Source: an uncultured Bacilli bacterium | GTDB taxonomy: Bacteria > Bacillota_I > Bacilli_A > RF39 > UBA660 | Assembly (NCBI GenBank): GCA_944345045.1 | Contig: CALVMI010000085.1 | Span: forward strand, 1-9,994 | Direction: 5' to 3' | DNA: 9,994 nt | Shown: positions 1-5,372 of the stretch, in pieces | Layout of the letters: every line of letters starts with the position of its first letter | How positions within the stretch are numbered: position 1 is the first letter of the stretch | Notes under the pieces: model-generated | Databases searched by the model: none | Told to the model about the DNA's origin: nothing | Seen by the model: the letters and a program-made list of their open reading frames with translations, nothing else | Position numbers and translations under genes: made by a program

Positions 1-56
1 CAAAAAGAAGATAAGTACTCATATGTTATGTATTCCCTTAAGCCAAATATAACATA
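1..56. repeat. Direct repeat copy A (partner at 312-367)
   Basis: Positions 1-56 match 312-367 at 51 of 56 bases in the same orientation, 311 bases apart. The copy may begin upstream of the window. Its core is AGTACTC (14-20), ten bases, then TATTCCC (31-37). It also holds a perfect 10-bp inverted repeat, CATATGTTAT (20-29) with ATAACATATG (49-58), so its RNA could form a hairpin with a 19-base loop. Read in the frame starting at base 1 the repeat is open to a TAG at 76-78, but most differences from the second copy change the amino acid, so coding use is not supported. Function unknown. Confidence 0.75.
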
Positions 57-85
57 TGGCTTCTATAATTGCAAATAGCAAAATT

Positions 86-116
86 TTGTACTAAACAAAA
101 AAAATTATGATATAAT
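86..116 (+). promoter_or_regulatory. Extended -10 promoter (TTGTAC ... TGATATAAT)
   Basis: A consensus extended -10, TG at 108-109 followed by A and TATAAT at 111-116, lies 19 bases after a -35-like TTGTAC (86-91). The spacer is longer than ideal, but an extended -10 can compensate. Transcription would start near 123. The 18 bases at 101-118 are identical to the promoter region of the pot operon on the other strand (9138-9155). No protein gene follows closely, so the promoter probably drives the structured RNA at 123-212, and perhaps the gene at 406 by read-through. Confidence 0.6.
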
Positions 117-127
117 AAATATATGAA

Positions 128-160
128 AAGGGAATACTTAACCGTCGTAAGTTGAGTACT
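128..160 (+). repeat. Inverted relative (copy C) of the 1-56 / 312-367 repeat
   Basis: AAGGGAATAC (128-137) followed by TTAAC and, after a longer middle, GAGTACT (154-160) is the reverse complement of the core of copies A and B. The middle is 17 bases here and 10 bases in A and B. It sits immediately downstream of the predicted transcription start, so the transcript would carry it near its 5' end. Confidence 0.6.
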
Positions 161-176
161 CACCTTAATGGTTATT

Positions 177-212
177 GTACTTAATTCAATACGAATTGAG
201 TACTATTTTTTT
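177..212 (+). terminator. Intrinsic terminator hairpin with U-tract
   Basis: GTACTTAATTC (177-187) and GAATTGAGTAC (193-203) form an 11-bp stem with one G-U pair and a 5-base loop. TA and seven T's (206-212) follow. The stem is A+T-rich but long and closely followed by the T-run. It would end a transcript from the 86-116 promoter. From 213 to 311 I see only A+T-rich sequence and a weak AAAAAGG/CCTTTTT inverted repeat (261-267 with 280-286). Confidence 0.55.
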
Positions 213-311
213 ATTAAAATTATCAATAGAGATAAAATCAATAACAGATTAGTTAAGAGTAAAAAGGTGATTAGTATATCCTTTTTCTTCATAACTTCTC
301 TTCTCTCCTTT

Positions 312-367
312 CAAAAAGAAGATAAGTACTCATGTGTTAGGTATTCCCTCAAGTAAAATATAACATA
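312..367. repeat. Direct repeat copy B (partner at 1-56)
   Basis: This copy matches 1-56 at 51 of 56 bases. AGTACTC (325-331) and TATTCCC (342-348) are conserved. The internal hairpin of copy A is reduced to about seven pairs (333-339 with 361-367, one G-U). It lies about 40 bases upstream of the DUF4186 start codon and would be in that gene's 5' untranslated region if transcription begins upstream. GTTAGGTATTCCCT (336-349) is the near-exact reverse complement of 129-142 in copy C. Confidence 0.75.
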
Positions 368-405
368 AACAAACTACATTTTCAAATTTGTAGAAAGGAC
401 ATAAT

Positions 406-765
406 ATGTTAGAAACAAAAGAAATTTTAGAAAAATTAAGTAAATCAAAATTTAGAAATAGCTTTCACTTAAAAGATAAAGAAAAAAATTATATCAAAGA
501 AAAAGGAATAGATACAATAGAAAGACATGCGAAAGATTTTATCTCAAAAAGATTAGCACCAGAAAATCCTTTAAATGATGGCAAACAAACACCTATGAAA
601 GGACATCCCGTTTTTATAGCTCAACATGCTACCGCAACTTGTTGTCGAGGATGTCTTTATAAATGGCACCATATTCCTAAAAATAAAAATTTAACGGCAG
701 AAGAACAAATCTATATAGTAAAAATCATCATGGCATGGATTCAAAAAGAAGAAAAAAGAAGATAA
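406..765 (+). CDS. DUF4186 domain protein, function unknown
   Basis: A 119-residue soluble protein that I recognise from its pattern as the DUF4186 family. It has the early SKFRNSFHL block (14-22), the RHAKDFISKRLAP block (40-52) and the invariant core from GKQTPMKGHPVF (59-70) through QHATATCCRGC (73-83) to KWHHIPK (86-92), ending in the MAWIQK helix (109-114). C79, C80, C83, H67, H74, H88 and H89 cluster and could bind a metal, but that is inference because the family is uncharacterised. No signal peptide or membrane segment is seen. The start is well supported: AGAAAGGA (392-399) lies six bases before the ATG. The gene stands alone on the plus strand, convergent with the agmatine operon, and its TAA lies inside the shared terminator. 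The nearest clear promoter is at 86-116, so expression may depend on read-through of the 177-212 terminator. Confidence 0.88.
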   Translation: MLETKEILEKLSKSKFRNSFHLKDKEKNYIKEKGIDTIERHAKDFISKRLAPENPLNDGKQTPMKGHPVFIAQHATATCCRGCLYKWHHIPKNKNLTAEEQIYIVKIIMAWIQKEEKRR

Positions 766-783
766 TATTTTTAATCTTCTTTT
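754..783. terminator. Bidirectional terminator between convergent genes
   Basis: AAAAGAAGAT (754-763) and ATCTTCTTTT (774-783) form a perfect 10-bp stem with a 10-base loop. The A-run on one arm and T-run on the other give a U-tract in both directions. It ends the DUF4186 transcript on the plus strand (the TAA stop at 763-765 overlaps it) and the long pot/agmatine operon on the minus strand (the carbamate kinase stop is at 787-789). Confidence 0.7.
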
Positions 784-786
784 AGT

Positions 787-1716
787 TTATTCAAAATAAA
801 TTTCAGTACTGTTTATTCCTTCTAATCCTGGAAGCAAATTTTTTAGTTCCGTTATAATGGCTCTCCTTTTTGGATGTCCTTCAACAAAAGATATTGCAGC
901 TTCAATTTTTGGAGCCATACTTCCTTTTAAAAACTCACCCTGCTCTAAATATTTTTTTGCTTCTGCTACAGAAATTTTTCCTAACTTCTGAGCTTCAGGA
1001 GTACCGTAGTGAATTTCTGCTTGCGAAATATTGGTCAAAATAACTAAGATATCCGCATCCAAATTTTCAGCCATTAATGAACTAGCTAAATCTTTATCAA
1101 TAACAGCATTAGCGCCTTTTGCTTCATTTTGCTTAAAAATAGGAATCCCCCCACCGCCACAAGCTATAACAATATGTCCGCTTGAAACCAAATTTTTAAT
1201 CGTATCAATTTCAACAATTTTTAATGGCTTTGGTGAAGCGACTACCTTACGGTATCCTCTACCAGCATCTTCGACATAAGTCTCACCAGTTTGTTCCATT
1301 AATTGTTTAGCGGTTTTTTCGCTATAAAATGGACCCACTGGTTTAGAAGGATTTTTAAATGAAGGATCGTTTTTATCAACAACTACTTGTGTGACTAAAG
1401 TAACAATTCTTTTTTCTAAACCTTCATCTTCTAAAAGATCTCTAAGTCCTTTTTGCAAATGATAGCCAATATATCCTTGACTCATGGCTGTACATTCAGG
1501 AAAAGGCATATAAGGTATATCTTTGTTTTCATAAGAATCTTCAAATGCTAAGTTAATGATCCCCACTTGAGGTCCATTACCATGACTAATGACAATTTCG
1601 TCACCATTTTTGATTAAAGTGACTAAATCTTTTACTGATTTCTTAATTAAAGCTTGTTGCTCTTTTGGATTATTTCCTAAAGCATTACCACCAAAAGCTA
1701 TAACAATTCTAGACAT
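787..1716 (-). CDS. arcC: Carbamate kinase, agmatine deiminase pathway
   Basis: This cytosolic enzyme makes ATP from carbamoyl phosphate and ADP, releasing carbamate that breaks down to NH3 and CO2. It is the energy-yielding last step of agmatine fermentation. The 309 residues fit the family length. Visible motifs are GGNAL (9-13), HGNGPQVG (45-52), the NPSKPVGPFY lid segment (122-131), RGYRKVVASPKP (153-164), CGGGGIP (186-192), DKDLAS (207-212) and GSMAPKI (265-271). The LTN at 227-229 replaces the LTD or LTG more usual here, a mild variation. The ATG overlaps the end of aguA by 8 bases, and an AAAGGAA ribosome binding site lies in the aguA 3' end. It is last in the operon, followed by the 754-783 terminator. 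The same enzyme serves arginine deiminase pathways, but the neighbours assign this copy to agmatine (often called aguC there). Confidence 0.95.
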   Translation of the reverse strand: MSRIVIAFGGNALGNNPKEQQALIKKSVKDLVTLIKNGDEIVISHGNGPQVGIINLAFEDSYENKDIPYMPFPECTAMSQGYIGYHLQKGLRDLLEDEGLEKRIVTLVTQVVVDKNDPSFKNPSKPVGPFYSEKTAKQLMEQTGETYVEDAGRGYRKVVASPKPLKIVEIDTIKNLVSSGHIVIACGGGGIPIFKQNEAKGANAVIDKDLASSLMAENLDADILVILTNISQAEIHYGTPEAQKLGKISVAEAKKYLEQGEFLKGSMAPKIEAAISFVEGHPKRRAIITELKNLLPGLEGINSTEIYFE

Positions 1717-2827
1717 TTTTTTTATTTCCTTTTGGAACTTGTTGAGTTATACAATGAATATTTCCACCACCAAGTAAAATTTCACGTGCATATATTGGCT
1801 CTATAACTCGATCAGGATATAGTTCTTTTAATAAATCAATAGCTTTTTGATCATTTGGATCATTAAATATAGGCAAAGCGACAAACCCATTTCCAGTATA
1901 ATAATTTACATAAGAAGCAGCCAAACGATCGCCTTCTTGACGAGGTAAAGTTCCATCTACAGCGTCTACGCCTTCACTTTCTTCTTTACTAATCAAAATA
2001 GGTTTAGGTGTATACATTTTATGAATTTTTAATTTTCTTCCTTTCGCATCTGTTTCACTTTCCAAATATTCTAAGGCTTTTTTACTAATTGCATACTGAG
2101 GATCATTTACATCATCGGTCCAAGCAAGCACTACTTCTCCAGGACGTACGAAATTACAAATGTTATCAATATGTCCATTAGTTTCATCATTATAAATTCC
2201 TTCTGGAACCCACAAAACTTTTGTACAATTTAAGTAATCACATAAAGTTTTTTCAATTTCTTCTTTAGTCATATTAGGAACGTTTCTTCCAGATTCAGGT
2301 CGAAGCAATGTTTCAGCACAAGTCATCACTGTACCTTCACCATCAACATGAATTGATCCGCCTTCTAAAATAAAATCTGGTAAACGATAACTATCACAGC
2401 CCTCTAATTCACACATTTTTTGAGCTATTGCATCATCTTTATCCCAAGGAAAATACAAACCATCAACAAGGCCACCCCAAGCATTAAAATACCAATCTAC
2501 CCCGCGAATCTCACCTTGGTCATTTACGACAAAAGTAGCTCCACAATCACGCATCCAAGAATCGTTATTACTCATTTCTACTACACGAACTTTAGGATCA
2601 AGCATATGTCTTGCATTTGCATATTGTTCGTAAGAAACTACCATAGTAACAGGCTCATATTTTGCTATTGTATTAGCTACCTGTGCAAACACTTTTTGAG
2701 CAGGCTTTGCTCCAAATCGCCAATTATCTGGTCTTTCTGGCCAAATCATATATGTGCCACGATGCTCTTCAAACTCACCTGGCATTCTAAAACCATCTTG
2801 TTTTGGATTAGAATTTAATCTTTTCAT
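1709..2827 (-). CDS. aguA: Agmatine deiminase
   Basis: It hydrolyses agmatine to N-carbamoylputrescine and ammonia, the first committed step of the pathway, in the cytosol. The 372-residue protein belongs to the Porphyromonas-type peptidylarginine deiminase/AgDI family with the pentein fold. Visible active-site blocks are NDSWMRDCG (88-96), EGGSIHVDG (155-163), ETNGHIDN (215-222, with the catalytic His219) and GGGNIHCITQQ (353-363), whose Cys359 corresponds to the nucleophilic cysteine. MIWPERPDNW (27-36) is also typical of agmatine deiminases rather than arginine deiminases. The start is preceded by AAAGAGG at a good distance. It follows the antiporter gene by 74 bases that contain a hairpin (2851-2879), and it overlaps carbamate kinase at its 3' end. 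Confidence 0.97.
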   Translation of the reverse strand: MKRLNSNPKQDGFRMPGEFEEHRGTYMIWPERPDNWRFGAKPAQKVFAQVANTIAKYEPVTMVVSYEQYANARHMLDPKVRVVEMSNNDSWMRDCGATFVVNDQGEIRGVDWYFNAWGGLVDGLYFPWDKDDAIAQKMCELEGCDSYRLPDFILEGGSIHVDGEGTVMTCAETLLRPESGRNVPNMTKEEIEKTLCDYLNCTKVLWVPEGIYNDETNGHIDNICNFVRPGEVVLAWTDDVNDPQYAISKKALEYLESETDAKGRKLKIHKMYTPKPILISKEESEGVDAVDGTLPRQEGDRLAASYVNYYTGNGFVALPIFNDPNDQKAIDLLKELYPDRVIEPIYAREILLGGGNIHCITQQVPKGNKKNV

Positions 2828-2850
2828 TTTCTACCTCTTTCTATATATAA

Positions 2851-2879
2851 GGTGGCAAATGAATTAAACATTTACCACC
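2851..2879 (-). other. Intercistronic hairpin between aguD and aguA
   Basis: GGTGGcAAATG (2851-2861) pairs with CATTTaCCACC (2869-2879): ten base pairs, one internal mismatch and a 7-base loop. On the minus strand it lies between the antiporter stop and the aguA ribosome binding site. What follows is TTATATATAG, too weak a T-run for an efficient terminator. A partial terminator, an RNase processing site or a 3'-stabilising stem for the upstream message are all possible. Confidence 0.45.
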
Positions 2880-2901
2880 GTATAATCTTCTTTATAATTA
2901 A

Positions 2902-4296
2902 TTAAGCATTTTTCTTAGACATGCGATAAACTAAAATCTCTTCAATAATGAAGGAAACAACAACACCAATAATTAATGGCGCATTTGCCACTAATGATTC
3001 ATAAGTGAAATCAATAAATAATGTGAATATTACACCTAAAATTAATAGAACTAAAGGAACAAATGTCATAATTCTTAACATTACTTTTCCACCTGGAACT
3101 TTATAAGCTCTTTCACGTTTATCGGTTTTTCTAAGTTTTAAGAACGCTGGAAATAGCGGAATATAACTAATTAATAACGTTACTAAACTAAATGAGAAGA
3201 ATGTCCAGAATAAATTACTAGCTTCTTCTGATACAACACCTAATATTATACCAATTAAACATACAATCGCCGCAACTACACCATTAATAATTGAAGCCAT
3301 GTATGGAACACCATCTTTGTTAGTTTTTGAAAATATTGCTGGGAATCCTTTATCATCAGCAGAATATTTAGCAACGGAATTAACTCCAAATGACCAAGAA
3401 ACAATATTAGCAACCATTGTATAAATGAACATTAAACCAACTATAATAACAATTCCTCTTACTAAATCAGGATTAACACCTAAATTAGTTAATAGAATCA
3501 TAAAACTATCCGTAATACCAGCACTTTCAGCTTGCGTAATAGGCATCGCAATATTTATACCTGTAGCAGGCAAAATATAGAACAAAGCCATTAATGCGCC
3601 ACCAATAATTAAAGCTTTAGGAATTTCCTTTTTTGGATTTTCCATATCATCGGTATATGTGGCAACAACTTCAAAACCTAAAAAGTTAAAGATAATAACA
3701 GAAATAAATGATAAACCTGCTAAATCTAAACTAGGTAACAAATCTGCTACGCTTTCGATTGGATTAGCACTTTGACCAGTTTTGATATAAACATAAATTC
3801 CTAATACACCAAGTCCAACCATAAATAATACTTTAAAGAAAGTTCCTATATTTACGATCCATTTATTTTCACCAATTCTAAAGCATCCAAGGACACTAAC
3901 AATAACGGTGTATAAAAGTTGCAAGGCAATTAGCCAAAATAGACTAAGCTCTATTTCAAAAATACCAGCCACTACATCAGTTACCGCAACAGCTAAAGAG
4001 GAAATCCAAAGTGGAAAATTAATCCAATAATTCCAAGCAACACGAGTTGCCCACTTTTTCCCAAAAGCTTGTTTAACCCAGTCGTACATACCTCCTTCAC
4101 TAGGAAAACTACTTCCAAGTTCCGCAGTAATAAGTCCATACGGAAGACAAAATGCAATAATTAAAAATATCCACCAAAAATATTGTGAGTTACCAATTGC
4201 TGCCGTTGGAGCTACAGATTCAGCAACAAGTGTAATACATACTGTAGCTAAAATGGCATCAAGAACTCTAAATTTTTTCTTTTTCTTCTTTTCCAT
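2902..4296 (-). CDS. aguD: Agmatine/putrescine antiporter, APC family
   Basis: A 464-residue multi-spanning membrane protein of the amino acid-polyamine-organocation (APC) superfamily. In the known clusters the product exchanges external agmatine for internal putrescine, so uptake needs no ATP. About twelve hydrophobic segments can be seen, beginning near residue 14 and ending near 457. Family landmarks are the SSFPSEGGMYDWV segment (62-74) between the second and third helices and FLGFEVVATYTDDMENPKKE (205-224) around the sixth. The N-terminus has six consecutive lysines (3-8), consistent with a cytoplasmic end. Its stop is followed by a 74-base gap before aguA. Its ATG lies two bases after the ptcA stop, and its GGGAG ribosome binding site lies inside the last ptcA codons, so translation is probably coupled. 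Substrate is inferred from context, since sequence alone gives only 'amino acid/polyamine permease'. Confidence 0.9.
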   Translation of the reverse strand: MEKKKKKKFRVLDAILATVCITLVAESVAPTAAIGNSQYFWWIFLIIAFCLPYGLITAELGSSFPSEGGMYDWVKQAFGKKWATRVAWNYWINFPLWISSLAVAVTDVVAGIFEIELSLFWLIALQLLYTVIVSVLGCFRIGENKWIVNIGTFFKVLFMVGLGVLGIYVYIKTGQSANPIESVADLLPSLDLAGLSFISVIIFNFLGFEVVATYTDDMENPKKEIPKALIIGGALMALFYILPATGINIAMPITQAESAGITDSFMILLTNLGVNPDLVRGIVIIVGLMFIYTMVANIVSWSFGVNSVAKYSADDKGFPAIFSKTNKDGVPYMASIINGVVAAIVCLIGIILGVVSEEASNLFWTFFSFSLVTLLISYIPLFPAFLKLRKTDKRERAYKVPGGKVMLRIMTFVPLVLLILGVIFTLFIDFTYESLVANAPLIIGVVVSFIIEEILVYRMSKKNA

Positions 4297-4298
4297 AC

Positions 4299-5282
4299 TT
4301 ATCTCCCTAAATTCTTCTTACAAATTGCAATCGTTTCATCTTTTTTACCCATAAAATATACGAGTAAAGCACGAATAGAAGTCAATCGATTTTCAGCTTG
4401 ATCAATAACAATTGAATATTCGGAATCAATAACCTCATCGGTAACTTCTTCTCCTCGAGTTGCAGGCAAGCAATGCATAAATTTAACATTTGGGCTTGCC
4501 TTTTTAATCATATCCATATCTACTTGATATTTTGGATAGAAAATTCCCATTCTTTCTTCTTCAGAAAGTTCAGACTCATAAAGTCCATACCAAACATCGG
4601 TATAAATAAAATCAGCATCTTTTAAAGCTTCATCTTCATTTTCAGTAATCAAGAAACTTCCACCTGATTTTGCACAATTCTCACGGGCAATTTTTTGAAA
4701 ATGCTCGTTAAGTTGAAAACCTTTTGGACCATATTGAACAAAATGGCCACCCAATTTCGTAATCATCATACTTAAAGATGCACAAACTTGAGTCGCATCG
4801 CCAACAAAGACAACTTTCAAATTTTCAAAGCTTTTGCCTTCTGGCATATGTTCATACATAGTTGTAATATCCCCCATCTCTTGGGTAGGATGATTGTAGT
4901 CACTCATTCCATTTATAACAGGCACAGAAGCATACTTAGCAAGATCAGTAATACTTTCATGTTTTTGAACACGAGCCATTAAAATATCCACTAATCGTGA
5001 TAAGACCATCGCTGTATCCTTTAAACTTTCATGAGCTCCCAATTGTATTTGACCTGGAGCCAAATACTGTGCATGACCCCCTAATTGAGTCATAGCCGTT
5101 TCAAAAGAAACTCTTGTTCTCGTTGATGACTGTTCAAAGATCATTCCTAAAGTTTTATGATATAACACATTTAAAGGATATCCACTTTTCAAATTATCTT
5201 TGATTAGTAATCCTAAATGCATAATATCCAAAATTTCTTCTTTAGAAAAATCTTGAGTATCAACATAATTTTTATTACTCAT
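4299..5282 (-). CDS. ptcA: Putrescine carbamoyltransferase
   Basis: It converts N-carbamoylputrescine and phosphate to putrescine and carbamoyl phosphate, linking AguA to carbamate kinase. The 327-residue protein has the transcarbamylase signatures: QSSTRTR (51-57) for carbamoyl phosphate, HPTQE (131-135) and HCLPATRGEEV (270-280). Features that separate it from ornithine carbamoyltransferase are APGQIQLG (75-82), NGMSDYNHPTQ (124-134), DVWYGLYE (229-236) followed by LSEEERM, and AENRLTSIRALLVYFM (296-311). I recall enterococcal PTC as somewhat longer, with a C-terminal helix that packs on the neighbouring subunit. Here only about 16 residues follow the last conserved block, so that helix looks shortened. 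The start is firm: AGGAGGAGA sits just upstream of the ATG. It is the first agmatine-pathway gene, 90 bases after potD, with no terminator between. Confidence 0.95.
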   Translation of the reverse strand: MSNKNYVDTQDFSKEEILDIMHLGLLIKDNLKSGYPLNVLYHKTLGMIFEQSSTRTRVSFETAMTQLGGHAQYLAPGQIQLGAHESLKDTAMVLSRLVDILMARVQKHESITDLAKYASVPVINGMSDYNHPTQEMGDITTMYEHMPEGKSFENLKVVFVGDATQVCASLSMMITKLGGHFVQYGPKGFQLNEHFQKIARENCAKSGGSFLITENEDEALKDADFIYTDVWYGLYESELSEEERMGIFYPKYQVDMDMIKKASPNVKFMHCLPATRGEEVTDEVIDSEYSIVIDQAENRLTSIRALLVYFMGKKDETIAICKKNLGR

Positions 5283-5329
5283 AACTCTCCTCCTATTATA
5301 TCTATATCATAAATAACATAAAACTGCAA
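5279..5329 (-). other. Possible 16-codon leader ORF with strong SD, upstream of ptcA
   Basis: In the potD-ptcA gap a near-perfect Shine-Dalgarno, AAAAGGAGGT (5345-5336 on the minus strand), has no known gene after it. Seven bases beyond its AGGAGG is a TTG (5329-5327) opening a frame of 16 codons, MQFYVIYDIDIIGGEL, whose TGA (5281-5279) overlaps the ptcA ATG by two bases (ATGA). Such an arrangement could couple ptcA translation to a leader peptide. An earlier TTG (5333-5331) gives only eight codons and is too close to the SD. No coding conservation can be judged from one sequence. Confidence 0.3.
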
Positions 5330-5333
5330 ACAA
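5301..5333 (-). promoter_or_regulatory. Weak candidate internal promoter before ptcA
   Basis: Two overlapping possibilities exist on the minus strand. One is TTGTTT (5333-5328), 16 bases, then TATGAT (5311-5306). The other is TTGCAG (5329-5324), 17 bases, then TATAGA (5306-5301). Both are partial matches in very A+T-rich sequence. If real, the agmatine genes could be expressed independently of potABCD. I see no clear cre or other operator. Confidence 0.25.
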
Positions 5334-5372
5334 CTACCTCCTTTTCTCGACACAATTTTACATTAATGATAC

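Larger units (their letters stand above)
123..212 (+). ncRNA. Candidate small RNA or attenuator leader
   Basis: This is the predicted product of the 86-116 promoter, ending at the U-tract terminator. Four complementary segments can be seen by eye. Segment 1, TACTTAAC (135-142), pairs with segment 2, GTTGAGTA (151-158), with one G-U pair. Segment 3, GTACTTAATTC (177-187), pairs with segment 4, GAATTGAGTAC (193-203), with one G-U pair. Segment 2 can instead pair with segment 3 (149-159 with 177-186, two G-U pairs, plus ACC 162-164 with GGT 170-172). That would break the terminator hairpin, the usual logic of an attenuator. I do not recognise a known riboswitch or sRNA family. It is either a free-standing RNA of about 90 bases or the leader of the DUF4186 gene. 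Confidence 0.45.

Noticed and set aside
261..286. AAAAAGG/CCTTTTT inverted repeat as a second terminator upstream of DUF4186
   Set aside because: Only seven mostly A-T pairs with a 12-base loop. Too weak to call in such A+T-rich sequence.
168..356. 62-codon plus-strand ORF in the leader region
   Set aside because: No ribosome binding site before its ATG. It spans the terminator and repeat copy B, its composition is that of A+T-rich noncoding DNA, and the copy A/B differences in this frame are mostly amino-acid changing.
1..367. Repeats as a CRISPR array
   Set aside because: Only two direct copies 311 bases apart, imperfect, with a longer 56-base unit and no regular spacers or cas genes.
2420..2818. 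132-codon plus-strand ORF opposite aguA, and the other plus-strand ORFs inside minus-strand genes
   Set aside because: Antisense shadows of strongly conserved coding sequence, without ribosome binding sites or recognisable domains.
4299..5282. Ornithine carbamoyltransferase of an arginine deiminase pathway
   Set aside because: The DVWYGLYE and APGQIQLG segments and the aguD/aguA neighbours fit putrescine carbamoyltransferase. No arginine deiminase is present.
5283..5372. Terminator between potD and ptcA
   Set aside because: No stem with a following T-run. The only palindrome is the short CATTAATG (5361-5368). This supports read-through into the agmatine genes.
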